DNA of 43,821 bases from Psychromonas ossibalaenae ATCC BAA-1528. GTDB lineage: Bacteria > Pseudomonadota > Gammaproteobacteria > Enterobacterales > Psychromonadaceae. The notes below the pieces were generated by a model, which was not told the DNA's origin, made no database searches, and saw nothing but the letters and a program-made list of their open reading frames with translations. The DNA lies in the NCBI RefSeq assembly GCF_000381745.1, contig NZ_KB907007.1, forward strand, positions 1 to 43,821, given 5' to 3'. A program made the translations under genes and the position numbers. Shown piece after piece: positions 18,694 to 26,853 of this stretch (its first letter is position 1; each line of letters begins with the position of its first letter).

Positions 18694-18736
18694 GCTGTAT
18701 TTTACAATAATGTAAAAATAGACGCTAAGTCCCTCT

Positions 18737-18770
18737 CTAAACCAGCATAACAGCTGGTTTTTTTGTTTTT
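18737..18770 (+). terminator. Terminator after ssb
   Basis: An 8-bp stem (aaaccagc / gctggttt) with loop ataaca is followed by a T-rich tract. Confidence 0.9.
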
Positions 18771-18877
18771 ACACTTTTGCACTTAGACACAGGGTTATAG
18801 TATATATTGTTTTCTGTAACAGCATGGCTTCAACGGTAAAGACAGTTTGAAACGGCTCCATGCAGCTATGAACCTTT

Positions 18878-19528
18878 TTATTTAGTGTCCATTTCTCTTA
18901 AGTAGAGGTAGACGGTATCTCTTGATACTCCTAGTATTTTCGCAGCTAAGAGAATGCTGTTCTTGTACTTAAAGATACCAAGCTCATGAAGTTTCGTAAC
19001 AACCTCCCTATTTCTCTTTGAAGGCGAAATTGACGGGTTATCCAAAACCTCGCTTCGCACCACATCAATGGTGCTGGTTACCGTTTCGTCAATGTCTTTG
19101 GCGAACGTCTCGGGAGAGTTCGATGATTCGCCGTTACAGTCAAGAGGAAACATTGTTTTCAAAAACGACTGCATCGGTGCATCCATATCGACATTGATAC
19201 AAAGCAGCCCGATAGCCTTGCCCTTGGGGTTGCGGACAATGGTGGTTATTGAGCGCAGTGTCTTACCCGTTGAACTCTTAGTCATGTACGAGTCGGATAC
19301 GTCTTTGCCGTCTTTGAGTTTTAATAATGCAAGATTAGTAATTGGAGCACCAGCTTCACGATCAGTAACATGACCATTTGCTATTTTAAGTACCGACGGA
19401 GAGTTAATATCGAGACTGTGCAGCACTACCTCGGTATATTCACCATACATTCTAGCAATCCCGTCCACTACGTTTTCCATAGCGTTAAGAATGTCATAAT
19501 CACCTTTAGTTAGCTTTCGTAATTCCAA
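18878..19528 (-). CDS. YheO/DauR-type transcriptional regulator (PAS-like + HTH)
   Basis: The 216-residue protein has an N-terminal YheO-like PAS domain (about residues 8-115; LNAMENVVDGIARMYGEYTEVVLHSL, then GLLCINVDMD) and a C-terminal helix-turn-helix (about 168-216; ILLAAKILGVSRDTVYLYLREM). In E. coli the family member DauR controls D-arginine catabolism. Here the gene is the last of a ridA-cyuA-regulator operon (21-bp gap to cyuA), opposite the cysteine permease gene, so it probably controls cysteine use. The effector is unknown. In E. coli the equivalent cyuPA genes are run by the Lrp-type CyuR, so this regulator family differs. Confidence 0.87.
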   Translation of the reverse strand: MELRKLTKGDYDILNAMENVVDGIARMYGEYTEVVLHSLDINSPSVLKIANGHVTDREAGAPITNLALLKLKDGKDVSDSYMTKSSTGKTLRSITTIVRNPKGKAIGLLCINVDMDAPMQSFLKTMFPLDCNGESSNSPETFAKDIDETVTSTIDVVRSEVLDNPSISPSKRNREVVTKLHELGIFKYKNSILLAAKILGVSRDTVYLYLREMDTK

Positions 19529-19549
19529 TTTCTATACCTTATCGGCTAT

Positions 19550-20827
19550 TTAAGCTGACATAATGTCAATAATGGCGGTGTCAGTATCACACATACCTTT
19601 ACTGACCATTTTACCAACATTCTTGACCGTTTGCTCAACTTCTTTAGCCACAATCCCCTGCCCGGCGGCACAGTGATTACGCAGTGCCATCATAAATGAA
19701 CGAACAGCAGTTGTTGATGAAGTACATACTTTCATTGCACATGAAGATTTAGCACCATCACAGACCATACCTGAACTATCGCTAATTACATTTTGAATGG
19801 CATAACAGGACTGCTCAAACGTACCGCCGGCGAGATATACAAGCGCCATGCCTGCAGCCGCGCTGGTCACCGTATTTCCACAAAATGCAGATAGGGGAGG
19901 GTAATGAGATTTGATGTATATTGCACCAAGATGACTCATAATGAGTGCTCGAGCCAGCTGTTCTTCAGAAGAGCCGAAGTGTTCAGCGGCAACACAAACC
20001 GGAATTGTCGCTGCGATACCTTGATTACCGCTTCCGAAATTACTCATAGCAGGAAGGGTCGCACCACCCATACGAGCATCTGAAGCAGCAGAAGTGAGCA
20101 TCTGAATTCGGGTCATCAAATCTTCACTCAAAAAGCCCTTTTCGATATCCGCTTTCATTGTACGGCCAATTTCCAGACCATAACCACTTTTGATACCCTC
20201 AGCAGAAAGCATCTCATTAATTACCGCGGCTTCAAGGATAAAAGATATATCGTTAAACTCAGCATTGACGGCAAACTCATAAATTTTCTCGATATCGATA
20301 TCAACACCGTCACAAACAGAAGCAGTTGCCTGAACATCTTCCTTTTGAGCTTCAAAGGTAATAACACCATTCAGAGTCTTTTTAACGATATTGGTGTGAC
20401 CACCGCGAATCGTCACCTCTGAACGCATATTGCCTAGAGAGGCAACTACTGAACAGTAAATAAATTCGTCGCTATCCACACGACTGACTTTTACTTTTCC
20501 AGCATCAATAAGAGCCTGCGCCTTATCTACATCATCCATTGAAATGCCGGCGAGAACTTCCAGCTCAGCCTCTGCTTTGCCATTGACTGCTCCAGCAGCA
20601 GCTGCAATAGGCAGGCCGATTTTGCCCGTTCCCGGCACGAACACGCCCATTGAGTTTTTGTAGAGGTTACTAGAAACAAATACTTCAATTGAGTCAGGTG
20701 CTTTACTGCCTAGCTCCTCTGCAGCAACTGCTGAAGCAAACGCGGCTGCAATAGGCTCTGTGCAGCCTAAAGCGGGTTTAACAACTTTTTTAATAATGTC
20801 GATATACTGTTGCCACTCTTTTTTCAT
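19550..20827 (-). CDS. cyuA: L-cysteine desulfidase CyuA (YhaM family)
   Basis: CyuA is an oxygen-sensitive [4Fe-4S] enzyme that splits L-cysteine to hydrogen sulfide, ammonia and pyruvate through 2-aminoacrylate. The 425-residue protein has the N-terminal GCTEP motif (Cys22) and three more conserved cysteines: Cys316 (FCGNT), Cys356 and Cys363 (CDGAKSSC). The 40- and 7-residue spacings are those I recall for cluster ligands in archaeal cysteine desulfidase. Glycine-rich SNFGSGNQG is also typical. It lies 12 bp after ridA, whose product destroys the 2-aminoacrylate intermediate, and opposite the cyuP permease, so the cluster forms a complete uptake and breakdown unit. Confidence 0.92.
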   Translation of the reverse strand: MKKEWQQYIDIIKKVVKPALGCTEPIAAAFASAVAAEELGSKAPDSIEVFVSSNLYKNSMGVFVPGTGKIGLPIAAAAGAVNGKAEAELEVLAGISMDDVDKAQALIDAGKVKVSRVDSDEFIYCSVVASLGNMRSEVTIRGGHTNIVKKTLNGVITFEAQKEDVQATASVCDGVDIDIEKIYEFAVNAEFNDISFILEAAVINEMLSAEGIKSGYGLEIGRTMKADIEKGFLSEDLMTRIQMLTSAASDARMGGATLPAMSNFGSGNQGIAATIPVCVAAEHFGSSEEQLARALIMSHLGAIYIKSHYPPLSAFCGNTVTSAAAGMALVYLAGGTFEQSCYAIQNVISDSSGMVCDGAKSSCAMKVCTSSTTAVRSFMMALRNHCAAGQGIVAKEVEQTVKNVGKMVSKGMCDTDTAIIDIMSA

Positions 20828-20839
20828 GACTTGCTCCGA

Positions 20840-21220
20840 TTAGGCTTTGTGAGCTATGGCTTCAACTTCAACCAAAACACCCATAGGTAAATCTTTAACT
20901 GCAAAGCAGCTTCGAGCCGGGCAGTCCTGATTAAACATACCTGCGTAAACCGCATTGAACGCAGCGAAGTCTTTGATGTCTGCCAGGTAGCAGGTGGTTT
21001 TAAGAACGGTATCGATAGAACCGCCGCCGGCTTCAAGTACACTCTTCAGGTTCTCAAGTGATTGAAGACTTTGTTCTGTAATTCCACCTGCAACGACCTT
21101 TCCAATTTCACGGCTAACCGGCAGCTGCCCGGAAGTAAAAATTAGATTTTCAAAGCTAGTACCGTGCGAGTATGGGCCGATTGCTTCTGGCGCTTTAGGT
21201 GAGTCGATTAACTTTCTCAT
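20840..21220 (-). CDS. ridA: RidA-family enamine/imine deaminase
   Basis: The 126-residue protein shows the RidA pattern: PEAIGPYSHGT near residues 10-20, FTSGQLPVSRE near 29-39, ENLKSVLEAGGGS near 56-68, and PARSCFAVKDLPMGVLVEVEA near 100-120, with the arginine that binds the substrate carboxylate. RidA hydrolyses 2-aminoacrylate and related imines to keto acids and ammonia, preventing damage to PLP enzymes. It is the first gene of the operon, 12 bp before cyuA, which produces 2-aminoacrylate, so here it looks like a dedicated paralogue. A housekeeping RidA may exist elsewhere. Confidence 0.93.
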   Translation of the reverse strand: MRKLIDSPKAPEAIGPYSHGTSFENLIFTSGQLPVSREIGKVVAGGITEQSLQSLENLKSVLEAGGGSIDTVLKTTCYLADIKDFAAFNAVYAGMFNQDCPARSCFAVKDLPMGVLVEVEAIAHKA

Positions 21221-21291
21221 GAAATCCTCATATATTTTTTAATTTTAACCAATTTACGTCAACCGCATCATCTCAACACAAACGCGCTTTT

Positions 21292-21305
21292 TCAACATTT
21301 GTTGA
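21292..21305. promoter_or_regulatory. Candidate operator between ridA and cyuP
   Basis: The inverted repeat tcaaca-TT-tgttga (6-bp arms) lies in the 244-bp divergent gap. Related fragments ctcaacaca and gttgagaaaacaac flank it. It is a natural site for the YheO-type regulator to control both directions; binding is inferred. Confidence 0.4.
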
Positions 21306-21464
21306 GAAAACAACATCAAGAACGACCATTTGTGTAGCCCACATCACAAAAACGTGGTGTTAAACGCCCAACCTCTCAAATTTCAATGAGTTTTAGAGAA
21401 ACAGGTTGTGGATAATGCAAATCTCAAATACATTTTAGAAAATTCTTAAAGGGAGATGTTAGCA

Positions 21465-22790
21465 ATGAGTGAAAATATTGGATCTATATCAGTAACACCG
21501 AAACCAGCTGCTTGGGAACAAGCTGGTATGAGTGAAAAAGAGTGGAAGAAAGCAACCAAGTTCGACAGCGTGGATGTAGGCTGGATTGTAATGAGTATAG
21601 GTATGGCGATCGGCGCCGGTATCGTATTCTTACCAGTTCAAGTTGGTATAATGGGATTGTGGGTTTTCCTGCTTTCCTCTGTTATCGGCTACCCGGCCAT
21701 GTACCTTTTCCAAAAACTCTTCATAAATACTCTTGCTGAATCAAAAAAATGTACGGATTACCCTGGTGTTATTTCAGGGTATCTAGGCAAGAACTGGGGC
21801 ATTGCACTTGGCATTCTTTACTTCTTAATGCTGGTGATCTGGGTTCTGGTTTATTCATTAGCAGTAACCAACGACAGCGCATCTTATCTGCAGTCATTTG
21901 GAGTGACTGAAGGACTGTTAAGCGAAAACGTACTTTACGGTTTGGGCTTAATCTGCGTTCTTTCTTATATCGGCAGCAAAGGTGAAAAAATTCTATTTAA
22001 GCTGTCAGGTTTTATGGCGGTAACAGTGCTGTCGCTTGTGGCAGTAATGGGCGTTCTTCTTATTGCTAAATGGGATCTGAACAATATCCCTGAAGCCGGC
22101 CAAGTTATGCCGATGATTAAAGATGCGATCATTACTCTCCCATTTACCCTGACATCAATTTTATTCATTCAGTCTCTCAGCCCAATGGTTATCTCATACC
22201 GTTCTAAAGAGAAATCAATTGAAGTTGCGCGCTTCAAAGCAAGCCGAGCGATGACAACTGCATTCTCAATTCTATTTGTCATTGTGTTCTTTTTTGCAGT
22301 CTCTTTCACACTCGCTATTAGCCAGGAACAAGCTGCCGATGCAATGAACAAAAATATATCAGCCTTGGCTATCATTGCTCATTACTTTCCCGGCAGCTGG
22401 GCGACAGTTGCAGGAGTTGTGATCAACATCTTTGCAGTGGTAACTTCATTCTTTGGTGTATTTCTAGCGTTCCGTGAGGCTTGTAAAGGCTTGGCAATGA
22501 ATATTCTTCTTCGTAAGTTTAAAGAGGAGCAGATCAAGAAGGATTTGGTGGAGAAAGGGATTATTGTTTTCATCATTCTACTCTCTTGGAGTGCGGTTGC
22601 ATTAAATGCTCCGATTCTGTCATTCACTTCAATCTGCAGCCCAATCTTTGGTTTGGTAGGATGCTTAATTCCTGCTTACCTGGTTCACAAGATGCCTCAT
22701 CTACACAAATATAAAGGTATTGGTACAAACCTGATAATTGGTACTGGTGTACTGCTTTGTATATCTCCAATATTAGCATTCATCTCATAA
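21465..22790 (+). CDS. cyuP: Cysteine/serine permease CyuP (YhaO/DlsT), HAAAP family
   Basis: This 441-residue protein has eleven or so transmembrane helices of the hydroxy/aromatic amino acid permease family. Long stretches recall E. coli CyuP: MSIGMAIGAGIVFLPVQVG, FINTLAES, SPMVISYRS and ICSPIFGLVGCLIP. It should import L-cysteine, and possibly serine, with protons. I choose the ATG at 21465 rather than 21456 because GGGAG then lies 9 nt upstream, whereas the earlier ATG directly abuts it. It is divergent from ridA-cyuA-regulator and ends in a strong terminator. Confidence 0.92.
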   Translation: MSENIGSISVTPKPAAWEQAGMSEKEWKKATKFDSVDVGWIVMSIGMAIGAGIVFLPVQVGIMGLWVFLLSSVIGYPAMYLFQKLFINTLAESKKCTDYPGVISGYLGKNWGIALGILYFLMLVIWVLVYSLAVTNDSASYLQSFGVTEGLLSENVLYGLGLICVLSYIGSKGEKILFKLSGFMAVTVLSLVAVMGVLLIAKWDLNNIPEAGQVMPMIKDAIITLPFTLTSILFIQSLSPMVISYRSKEKSIEVARFKASRAMTTAFSILFVIVFFFAVSFTLAISQEQAADAMNKNISALAIIAHYFPGSWATVAGVVINIFAVVTSFFGVFLAFREACKGLAMNILLRKFKEEQIKKDLVEKGIIVFIILLSWSAVALNAPILSFTSICSPIFGLVGCLIPAYLVHKMPHLHKYKGIGTNLIIGTGVLLCISPILAFIS

Positions 22791-22795
22791 AGATA

Positions 22796-22821
22796 AGCCC
22801 CGAATATTCGGGGCTTTTTTT
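22796..22821 (+). terminator. Terminator after cyuP
   Basis: The perfect stem agccccgaa/ttcggggct with a 2-nt loop is followed by seven T, just after the cyuP stop. Confidence 0.93.
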
Positions 22822-22924
22822 CATCCGAACCTTTCCAATCCCGAAACCTCCTATCTCCCCATAACCATTCTATAATGAGTTTTTAGAAGTCTTCGCCTAA
22901 ATAATAAAACATCTTTTAACGTTA

Positions 22925-23065
22925 CTAGCTAACCGGTTTTCTACTTATAAGCAGCCGTAAATGAATTCCCGCTCCTCCAAAACTAATTTCTGTACCTGAA
23001 GTAATAAAATACTCAGTTTCCTGCTTCAGTTCAGCAGCTTTAAAAACACCTGGGCGAATTATGGA
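22925..23065 (-). pseudogene. Possible 3' remnant of a protein gene
   Basis: The 340-bp gap between cyuP's terminator and the HEPN-like gene has no intact gene. Its reverse strand has a 46-codon open stretch ending in TAG that reads like protein (from about 23044: GVFKAAELKQETEYF, then SGTEISFGGAGIHL). It is closed upstream by a stop codon (23066-23068) and has no start codon with a ribosome site. It may be the tail of a deleted gene. I do not recognise the family; chance is not excluded. Confidence 0.3.
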
Positions 23066-23161
23066 TTACACTAAATTTATCAGTTTATAAATAAATGAAA
23101 ATCACTGGCGAGTGTACGTAAATTATACAGACAGTTTCACTCAATAATTCGGAGGTAAGCT

Positions 23162-23932
23162 ATGGAACGAATTACACTTAAAGATAATTGTGAAAACTTT
23201 ATTAAAGAAGCAGTAAGCATATACTGCCGCAAGCCCTGTACACTTCATAAAAAAGCCGTTTCTTTAATGCTGTTAGTTCAGGCTGTGGAGCTGCTGTTGA
23301 AGCAGAAGCTCGCAAATCACTCCTCTCTGCTCTTATATGAAAATGTCGACAAACCAAATAAAAGCGTGTCGATGAAATCATGCCTTAAAAGACTTTCTTA
23401 TATTAATCAGACACCTGACCAAAGTAATACACAAAAATCCCTAAGAAGAGCAATGGAACTGCGCGGTAAAATTATGCACCATGAATTTGCAACCAATGAA
23501 ACGGCAATTAAGTCAGATTTTGTTCGTTTATGCGGTTTGATTAATGAACTTAGGGTCGAAGTCTATAACCAGCCGCTGTCAGCAATAATCCCTAAGTATG
23601 AAATGGAAGTACTTGAAAATGAAGAGAGTCAGCTGGCTGAAGCCGTACAACAATGCCAGGAAGAGATAAGCAGGCTGAGGAAAGGCTCAACACAGGGTGA
23701 ACCGCACTGGTGCGGCTGCTGTGGAAATAACTCTATCAGGTTAAGTGCAAAAAGTACCGACAATCATATAGTAAAAGGCCAATGCCTGATATGTGCAGAA
23801 ACAGAAGATTACACCTGCTGTGGACACTGCGGTAAATGGCTGGCGGCGGCTGAAATAAAGCACTACGAGGCGAAAAAAGGCATGTGCTCAGAGTGTTTAG
23901 AAAATGTAACAGAGAATTACTGGTATGAGTGA
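23162..23932 (+). CDS. HEPN-like protein with C-terminal zinc ribbons
   Basis: This 256-residue soluble protein has a helical N-terminal region (about 1-135) that contains R101-GKIM-H106. That is the R-x4-H spacing of HEPN ribonuclease domains, inside a helix after a hydrophobic LMLLVQAVELLLKQKL segment. Residues about 145-178 are Glu/Gln-rich and probably coiled-coil. The C-terminus has two zinc-ribbon-like modules: Cys184/186/187 with Cys208/211, then Cys219/220/223 with Cys242/245. The GGAGG site 6 nt before the ATG is strong. No MNT nucleotidyltransferase or other toxin partner is adjacent, so it looks like a solo gene. Assignment to HEPN rests on the motif and helical content, not on a profile search. 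RNA cleavage or binding is a hypothesis. Confidence 0.7.
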   Translation: MERITLKDNCENFIKEAVSIYCRKPCTLHKKAVSLMLLVQAVELLLKQKLANHSSLLLYENVDKPNKSVSMKSCLKRLSYINQTPDQSNTQKSLRRAMELRGKIMHHEFATNETAIKSDFVRLCGLINELRVEVYNQPLSAIIPKYEMEVLENEESQLAEAVQQCQEEISRLRKGSTQGEPHWCGCCGNNSIRLSAKSTDNHIVKGQCLICAETEDYTCCGHCGKWLAAAEIKHYEAKKGMCSECLENVTENYWYE

Positions 23933-24096
23933 TTAATTGAGAAGTAAAAACTTGAGCCAGGTTTAAAATATCAAGCAGAGCTCCCAATCTCGTTAATAAT
24001 AATATCTAGAATATTAACAGGCACACCGGTGCTTTTCTGAAGTAGTGCCATATTTATCAAATATAAACAGCAGCAAGCATAAAAGGTCTTTTATAA

Positions 24097-25281
24097 ATGC
24101 ATAATGCATCTAACACATATACAGATGCCCTATTCCTGTTAACTCTGGGCGGTATTCTGCTGCTCGGCTTAATAACCGCTGCTCTCGGTCGGCAGAAGTT
24201 TCTTCCCCGCGTAACACTGCTGATAATCTTTGGTGTGATCATTGGAAAACAGGGGCTAGATATTATTCCCGCGGTGTTCTCCGAACGATTTGATCTTATT
24301 ACTGATATGGCCTTACTAATGATCGGATTTCTACTCGGCGGAAAACTGACCAGAAACTCACTACGCAGCTCAGTAAATAAAGTGCTGTGGATATCATTAA
24401 CAGCGGCAGTACTCACCGCATTTATTGTCACCTTCGGGCTGATACTTATCGGTGTACCGCTGGAAATTGCAATATTGCTCGGCAGCCTCGCTTCCGCGAC
24501 CGATCCGTCAGCTATTATGGATGTTATTTTAGAATCCAATTATAAAGGCCCATTTCAAAAATTACTGCTTTCAATCGTTGCACTTGATGATGCGTGGGCG
24601 CTGATTTTATTTGCCTTTGCTGTTGCGCTGGTTTCTTCATTAACTGGATTACATGCCGACAATTCTTATATTCTATTTGCGTTAAAAGATATTGGCGGGG
24701 CGATTATATTAGGTATCGCAATCGGTATTCCGTCCGCATTTTTAACCGGAAGAGTTAAGCCTGGTCAGCCGATACTCTCAGAAGCGCTGGGCATTGTATT
24801 TGTCTGCGGAGGCATCGCCTTGTGGTTTAATGTTTCATTCTTAATTGCTTCTATGGTGCTGGGTGCTGTGATCGCCAATTTTGCCAGGCATCACGACTAC
24901 CCTTTCCATGCGATACGCGGCATTGAGCGCCCTTTTATGATCATCTTTTTTATTTCAGCCGGCGCAGCCCTTGATTTAAATGCTGTCAGTGAAGTTGGAA
25001 TGATCGGTGCTGCATATATTGTCTGCCGTATTATTGGAAAAATTTGCGGTGCTGCACTCGGCGGCCGATGTAGTAAAGCAGATCAAAAAACCAAAAACTG
25101 GATGGGGGCGGCCTTGCTCCCTCAGGCAGGTGTTGCTATCGGTATGGCACTAGTGGCCGCCAACCACTTTCCCGAATATCGGCAGATCTTATTAACGGTA
25201 GTTATCAGCTCCACCGTGTTTTTTGAGATCATCGGCCCGGTATTTACCCGCCTTGCTTTAGAAAGGATCAAGCAGTCTTAA
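24097..25281 (+). CDS. Cation:proton antiporter (CPA2-like)
   Basis: This 394-residue protein has about twelve transmembrane helices. The ion-binding motifs of cation/proton antiporters are visible: ATDPSA (residues 134-139) and ALDDAW (162-167), the paired aspartates being typical of electrogenic CPA2 Na+/H+ exchangers. There is no C-terminal TrkA-N/RCK domain as in KefB/KefC, so gating is probably by pH or ions only. It should exchange Na+ or K+ for H+ at the inner membrane. It lies 164 bp after the HEPN-like gene and 132 bp before a GNAT gene, apparently as its own unit. Confidence 0.85.
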   Translation: MHNASNTYTDALFLLTLGGILLLGLITAALGRQKFLPRVTLLIIFGVIIGKQGLDIIPAVFSERFDLITDMALLMIGFLLGGKLTRNSLRSSVNKVLWISLTAAVLTAFIVTFGLILIGVPLEIAILLGSLASATDPSAIMDVILESNYKGPFQKLLLSIVALDDAWALILFAFAVALVSSLTGLHADNSYILFALKDIGGAIILGIAIGIPSAFLTGRVKPGQPILSEALGIVFVCGGIALWFNVSFLIASMVLGAVIANFARHHDYPFHAIRGIERPFMIIFFISAGAALDLNAVSEVGMIGAAYIVCRIIGKICGAALGGRCSKADQKTKNWMGAALLPQAGVAIGMALVAANHFPEYRQILLTVVISSTVFFEIIGPVFTRLALERIKQS

Positions 25282-25413
25282 CAACTATCTCTGCTTCTAA
25301 CCACTGCTTACTAATCAATCTGTTGAATTAATGATGAGTAATAGATATGTTTTGTTATTAGTAAAAAATTCCCAATTAAACGCCTGAATAATAAAACGAC
25401 GAGAAATTAAATT

Positions 25414-25905
25414 ATGTCTAATGTCACTACCTATTACCTGGAAATGAAAACTGCAGGTTCTCTCAATGAAAAAGTACTGCCGGCTGATTTTGAGATTCAG
25501 GAAGCACAAATTAAACAGTATCAGTTAAATCGTTTTTTATATCAGTTTATCGGTGCTAACTGGGGCTGGACCGACAAGCTGTCACTCACAGAGCGGCAGT
25601 GGCAGGAGTATGCAGAAAGAGAAGACCTAAGAACCTGGACTGCTTATTATAAAGGCTCAATTGCCGGTTATTATGAATTAGAAAAACAGTCTGATGGTGA
25701 CGTTGAAATAGCGTATTTTGGTTTATCTGAAAAATTTATCGGCTTAGGCTTCGGCGGCCCCCTTTTATCGCATGCGATAAAATCCGCCTGGGCATGGAAA
25801 AATACCAGGCGGGTCTGGGTACATACCTGCACGTTAGATCATAAAAGTGCTTTAAATAATTACCAGGCAAGAGGATTTGAAATTTATCGCAAAGAAATAA
25901 ACTAA
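25414..25905 (+). CDS. GNAT family N-acetyltransferase
   Basis: The 163-residue protein has the acetyl-CoA pyrophosphate loop in GLSEKFIGLGFGGPLLSHA (around residues 107-125) and the closing motif ALNNYQARGFEIYRKE near the C-terminus. The N-terminal part is less typical but includes a Trp-rich ANWGWTDKLSL. The substrate is unknown. It is followed 69 bp later by the amino-acid-binding lipoprotein gene; no shared function can be demonstrated. Confidence 0.8.
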   Translation: MSNVTTYYLEMKTAGSLNEKVLPADFEIQEAQIKQYQLNRFLYQFIGANWGWTDKLSLTERQWQEYAEREDLRTWTAYYKGSIAGYYELEKQSDGDVEIAYFGLSEKFIGLGFGGPLLSHAIKSAWAWKNTRRVWVHTCTLDHKSALNNYQARGFEIYRKEIN

Positions 25906-25974
25906 TAAGAGTTATTGCTGTCTATCCCGTAACGCCGCTATTGATAAAAAATCAGGCTAAATAAAAGGATCACT

Positions 25975-26799
25975 ATGAATATATTATCAGCAAAAATTCA
26001 GTTATTAGGCTTTTTCTTATGCTGCATTTTTATTATTGGCTGTACCCACAACGTTCAGGCTGATAATGAGGTATTTAAACGGATCACTGAAAAAGGTGTT
26101 TTAGTCGTCGGCATGTCTGGTGAACAACCTCCCTATAATTTTGTTACCAGCAAAGGCGGCATTATCGGATTCGATGTTGGGCTAGCAGAGGAGCTCGCTA
26201 ATTCGCTGGGTGTAAAGATGGAAATAGCGTTAATGCCTTTCCCAGAACTGCTTAACGCACTCCAGGAAAACAAGGTCGACGTGATAATTTCAGCTTTTTC
26301 TATCAGCGAACAACGCCGTCAGAAAGTCAGTTTTGTCGGTCCCTATGCGCAAGTGGGAAAATCATTGCTGACTACCAAAAAAACACTGGCTCGAATTAGA
26401 AACAGTACAGGGTTTAATCATGCCCAGGTAAATCTAACTGCATTGGAAAATTCTACCAGTGTAACTCTGGCACAGGAGCGTTTAGAAAAAGCAAATTTAA
26501 CAACCGTTATTCACTATGAAGATGCTGTACTAGCGGTATTATCCGGTCAGGCTGATGCCTTGATTGCTGATTTGAGCATCTGTGATCTGCTGCTGATACG
26601 TGACAACAGTACAGAATTAACTAAATTAAATGAGCCGTTAGCCGTTGAAGAGATCGGCATTGCACTCAATAAAAATGAACCGCTGTTAGAAAACAAACTA
26701 ACGGAAAAGCTGCAGCAGCTGCAGAAGTCAGGAGAACTGCAGAAGCATCATCAGAAGTGGTTTAATAATGGCGGGTGGTTAAACTTACTCCCATACTAG
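25975..26799 (+). CDS. Amino-acid-type substrate-binding lipoprotein (SBP family 3)
   Basis: The 274-residue protein has a signal peptide whose lipobox IIGC puts the mature N-terminal cysteine at residue 23, so it should be a membrane-anchored periplasmic lipoprotein. The rest is a family 3 solute-binding fold: GVLVVGMSGEQPPYNF near 41-56, GFDVGLAEELA near 64-74, and DVIISAFSISEQRRQKVSFVGPY near 102-124. These proteins usually serve polar-amino-acid ABC importers, but no permease or ATPase is adjacent. It may therefore pair with a distant transporter or act as a sensor input. It ends at a shared terminator with the convergent ansA. Confidence 0.85.
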   Translation: MNILSAKIQLLGFFLCCIFIIGCTHNVQADNEVFKRITEKGVLVVGMSGEQPPYNFVTSKGGIIGFDVGLAEELANSLGVKMEIALMPFPELLNALQENKVDVIISAFSISEQRRQKVSFVGPYAQVGKSLLTTKKTLARIRNSTGFNHAQVNLTALENSTSVTLAQERLEKANLTTVIHYEDAVLAVLSGQADALIADLSICDLLLIRDNSTELTKLNEPLAVEEIGIALNKNEPLLENKLTEKLQQLQKSGELQKHHQKWFNNGGWLNLLPY

Positions 26800-26816
26800 T
26801 AAATAGCTCTGCATAC

Positions 26817-26845
26817 AAAAAGCCCTGTTTTGTCAGGGCCTTTTA
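26817..26845. terminator. Bidirectional terminator between the SBP gene and ansA
   Basis: Stem gccctg/cagggc with a 6-nt loop is flanked by A and T runs and lies between convergent stops. Confidence 0.88.
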
Positions 26846-26853
26846 TACAACAA

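Noticed and set aside
21330-21350. Possible CRP site (TGTGT...TCACA) between ridA and cyuP
   Set aside because: The half-sites are 8 bp apart rather than 6 and the left arm is imperfect.
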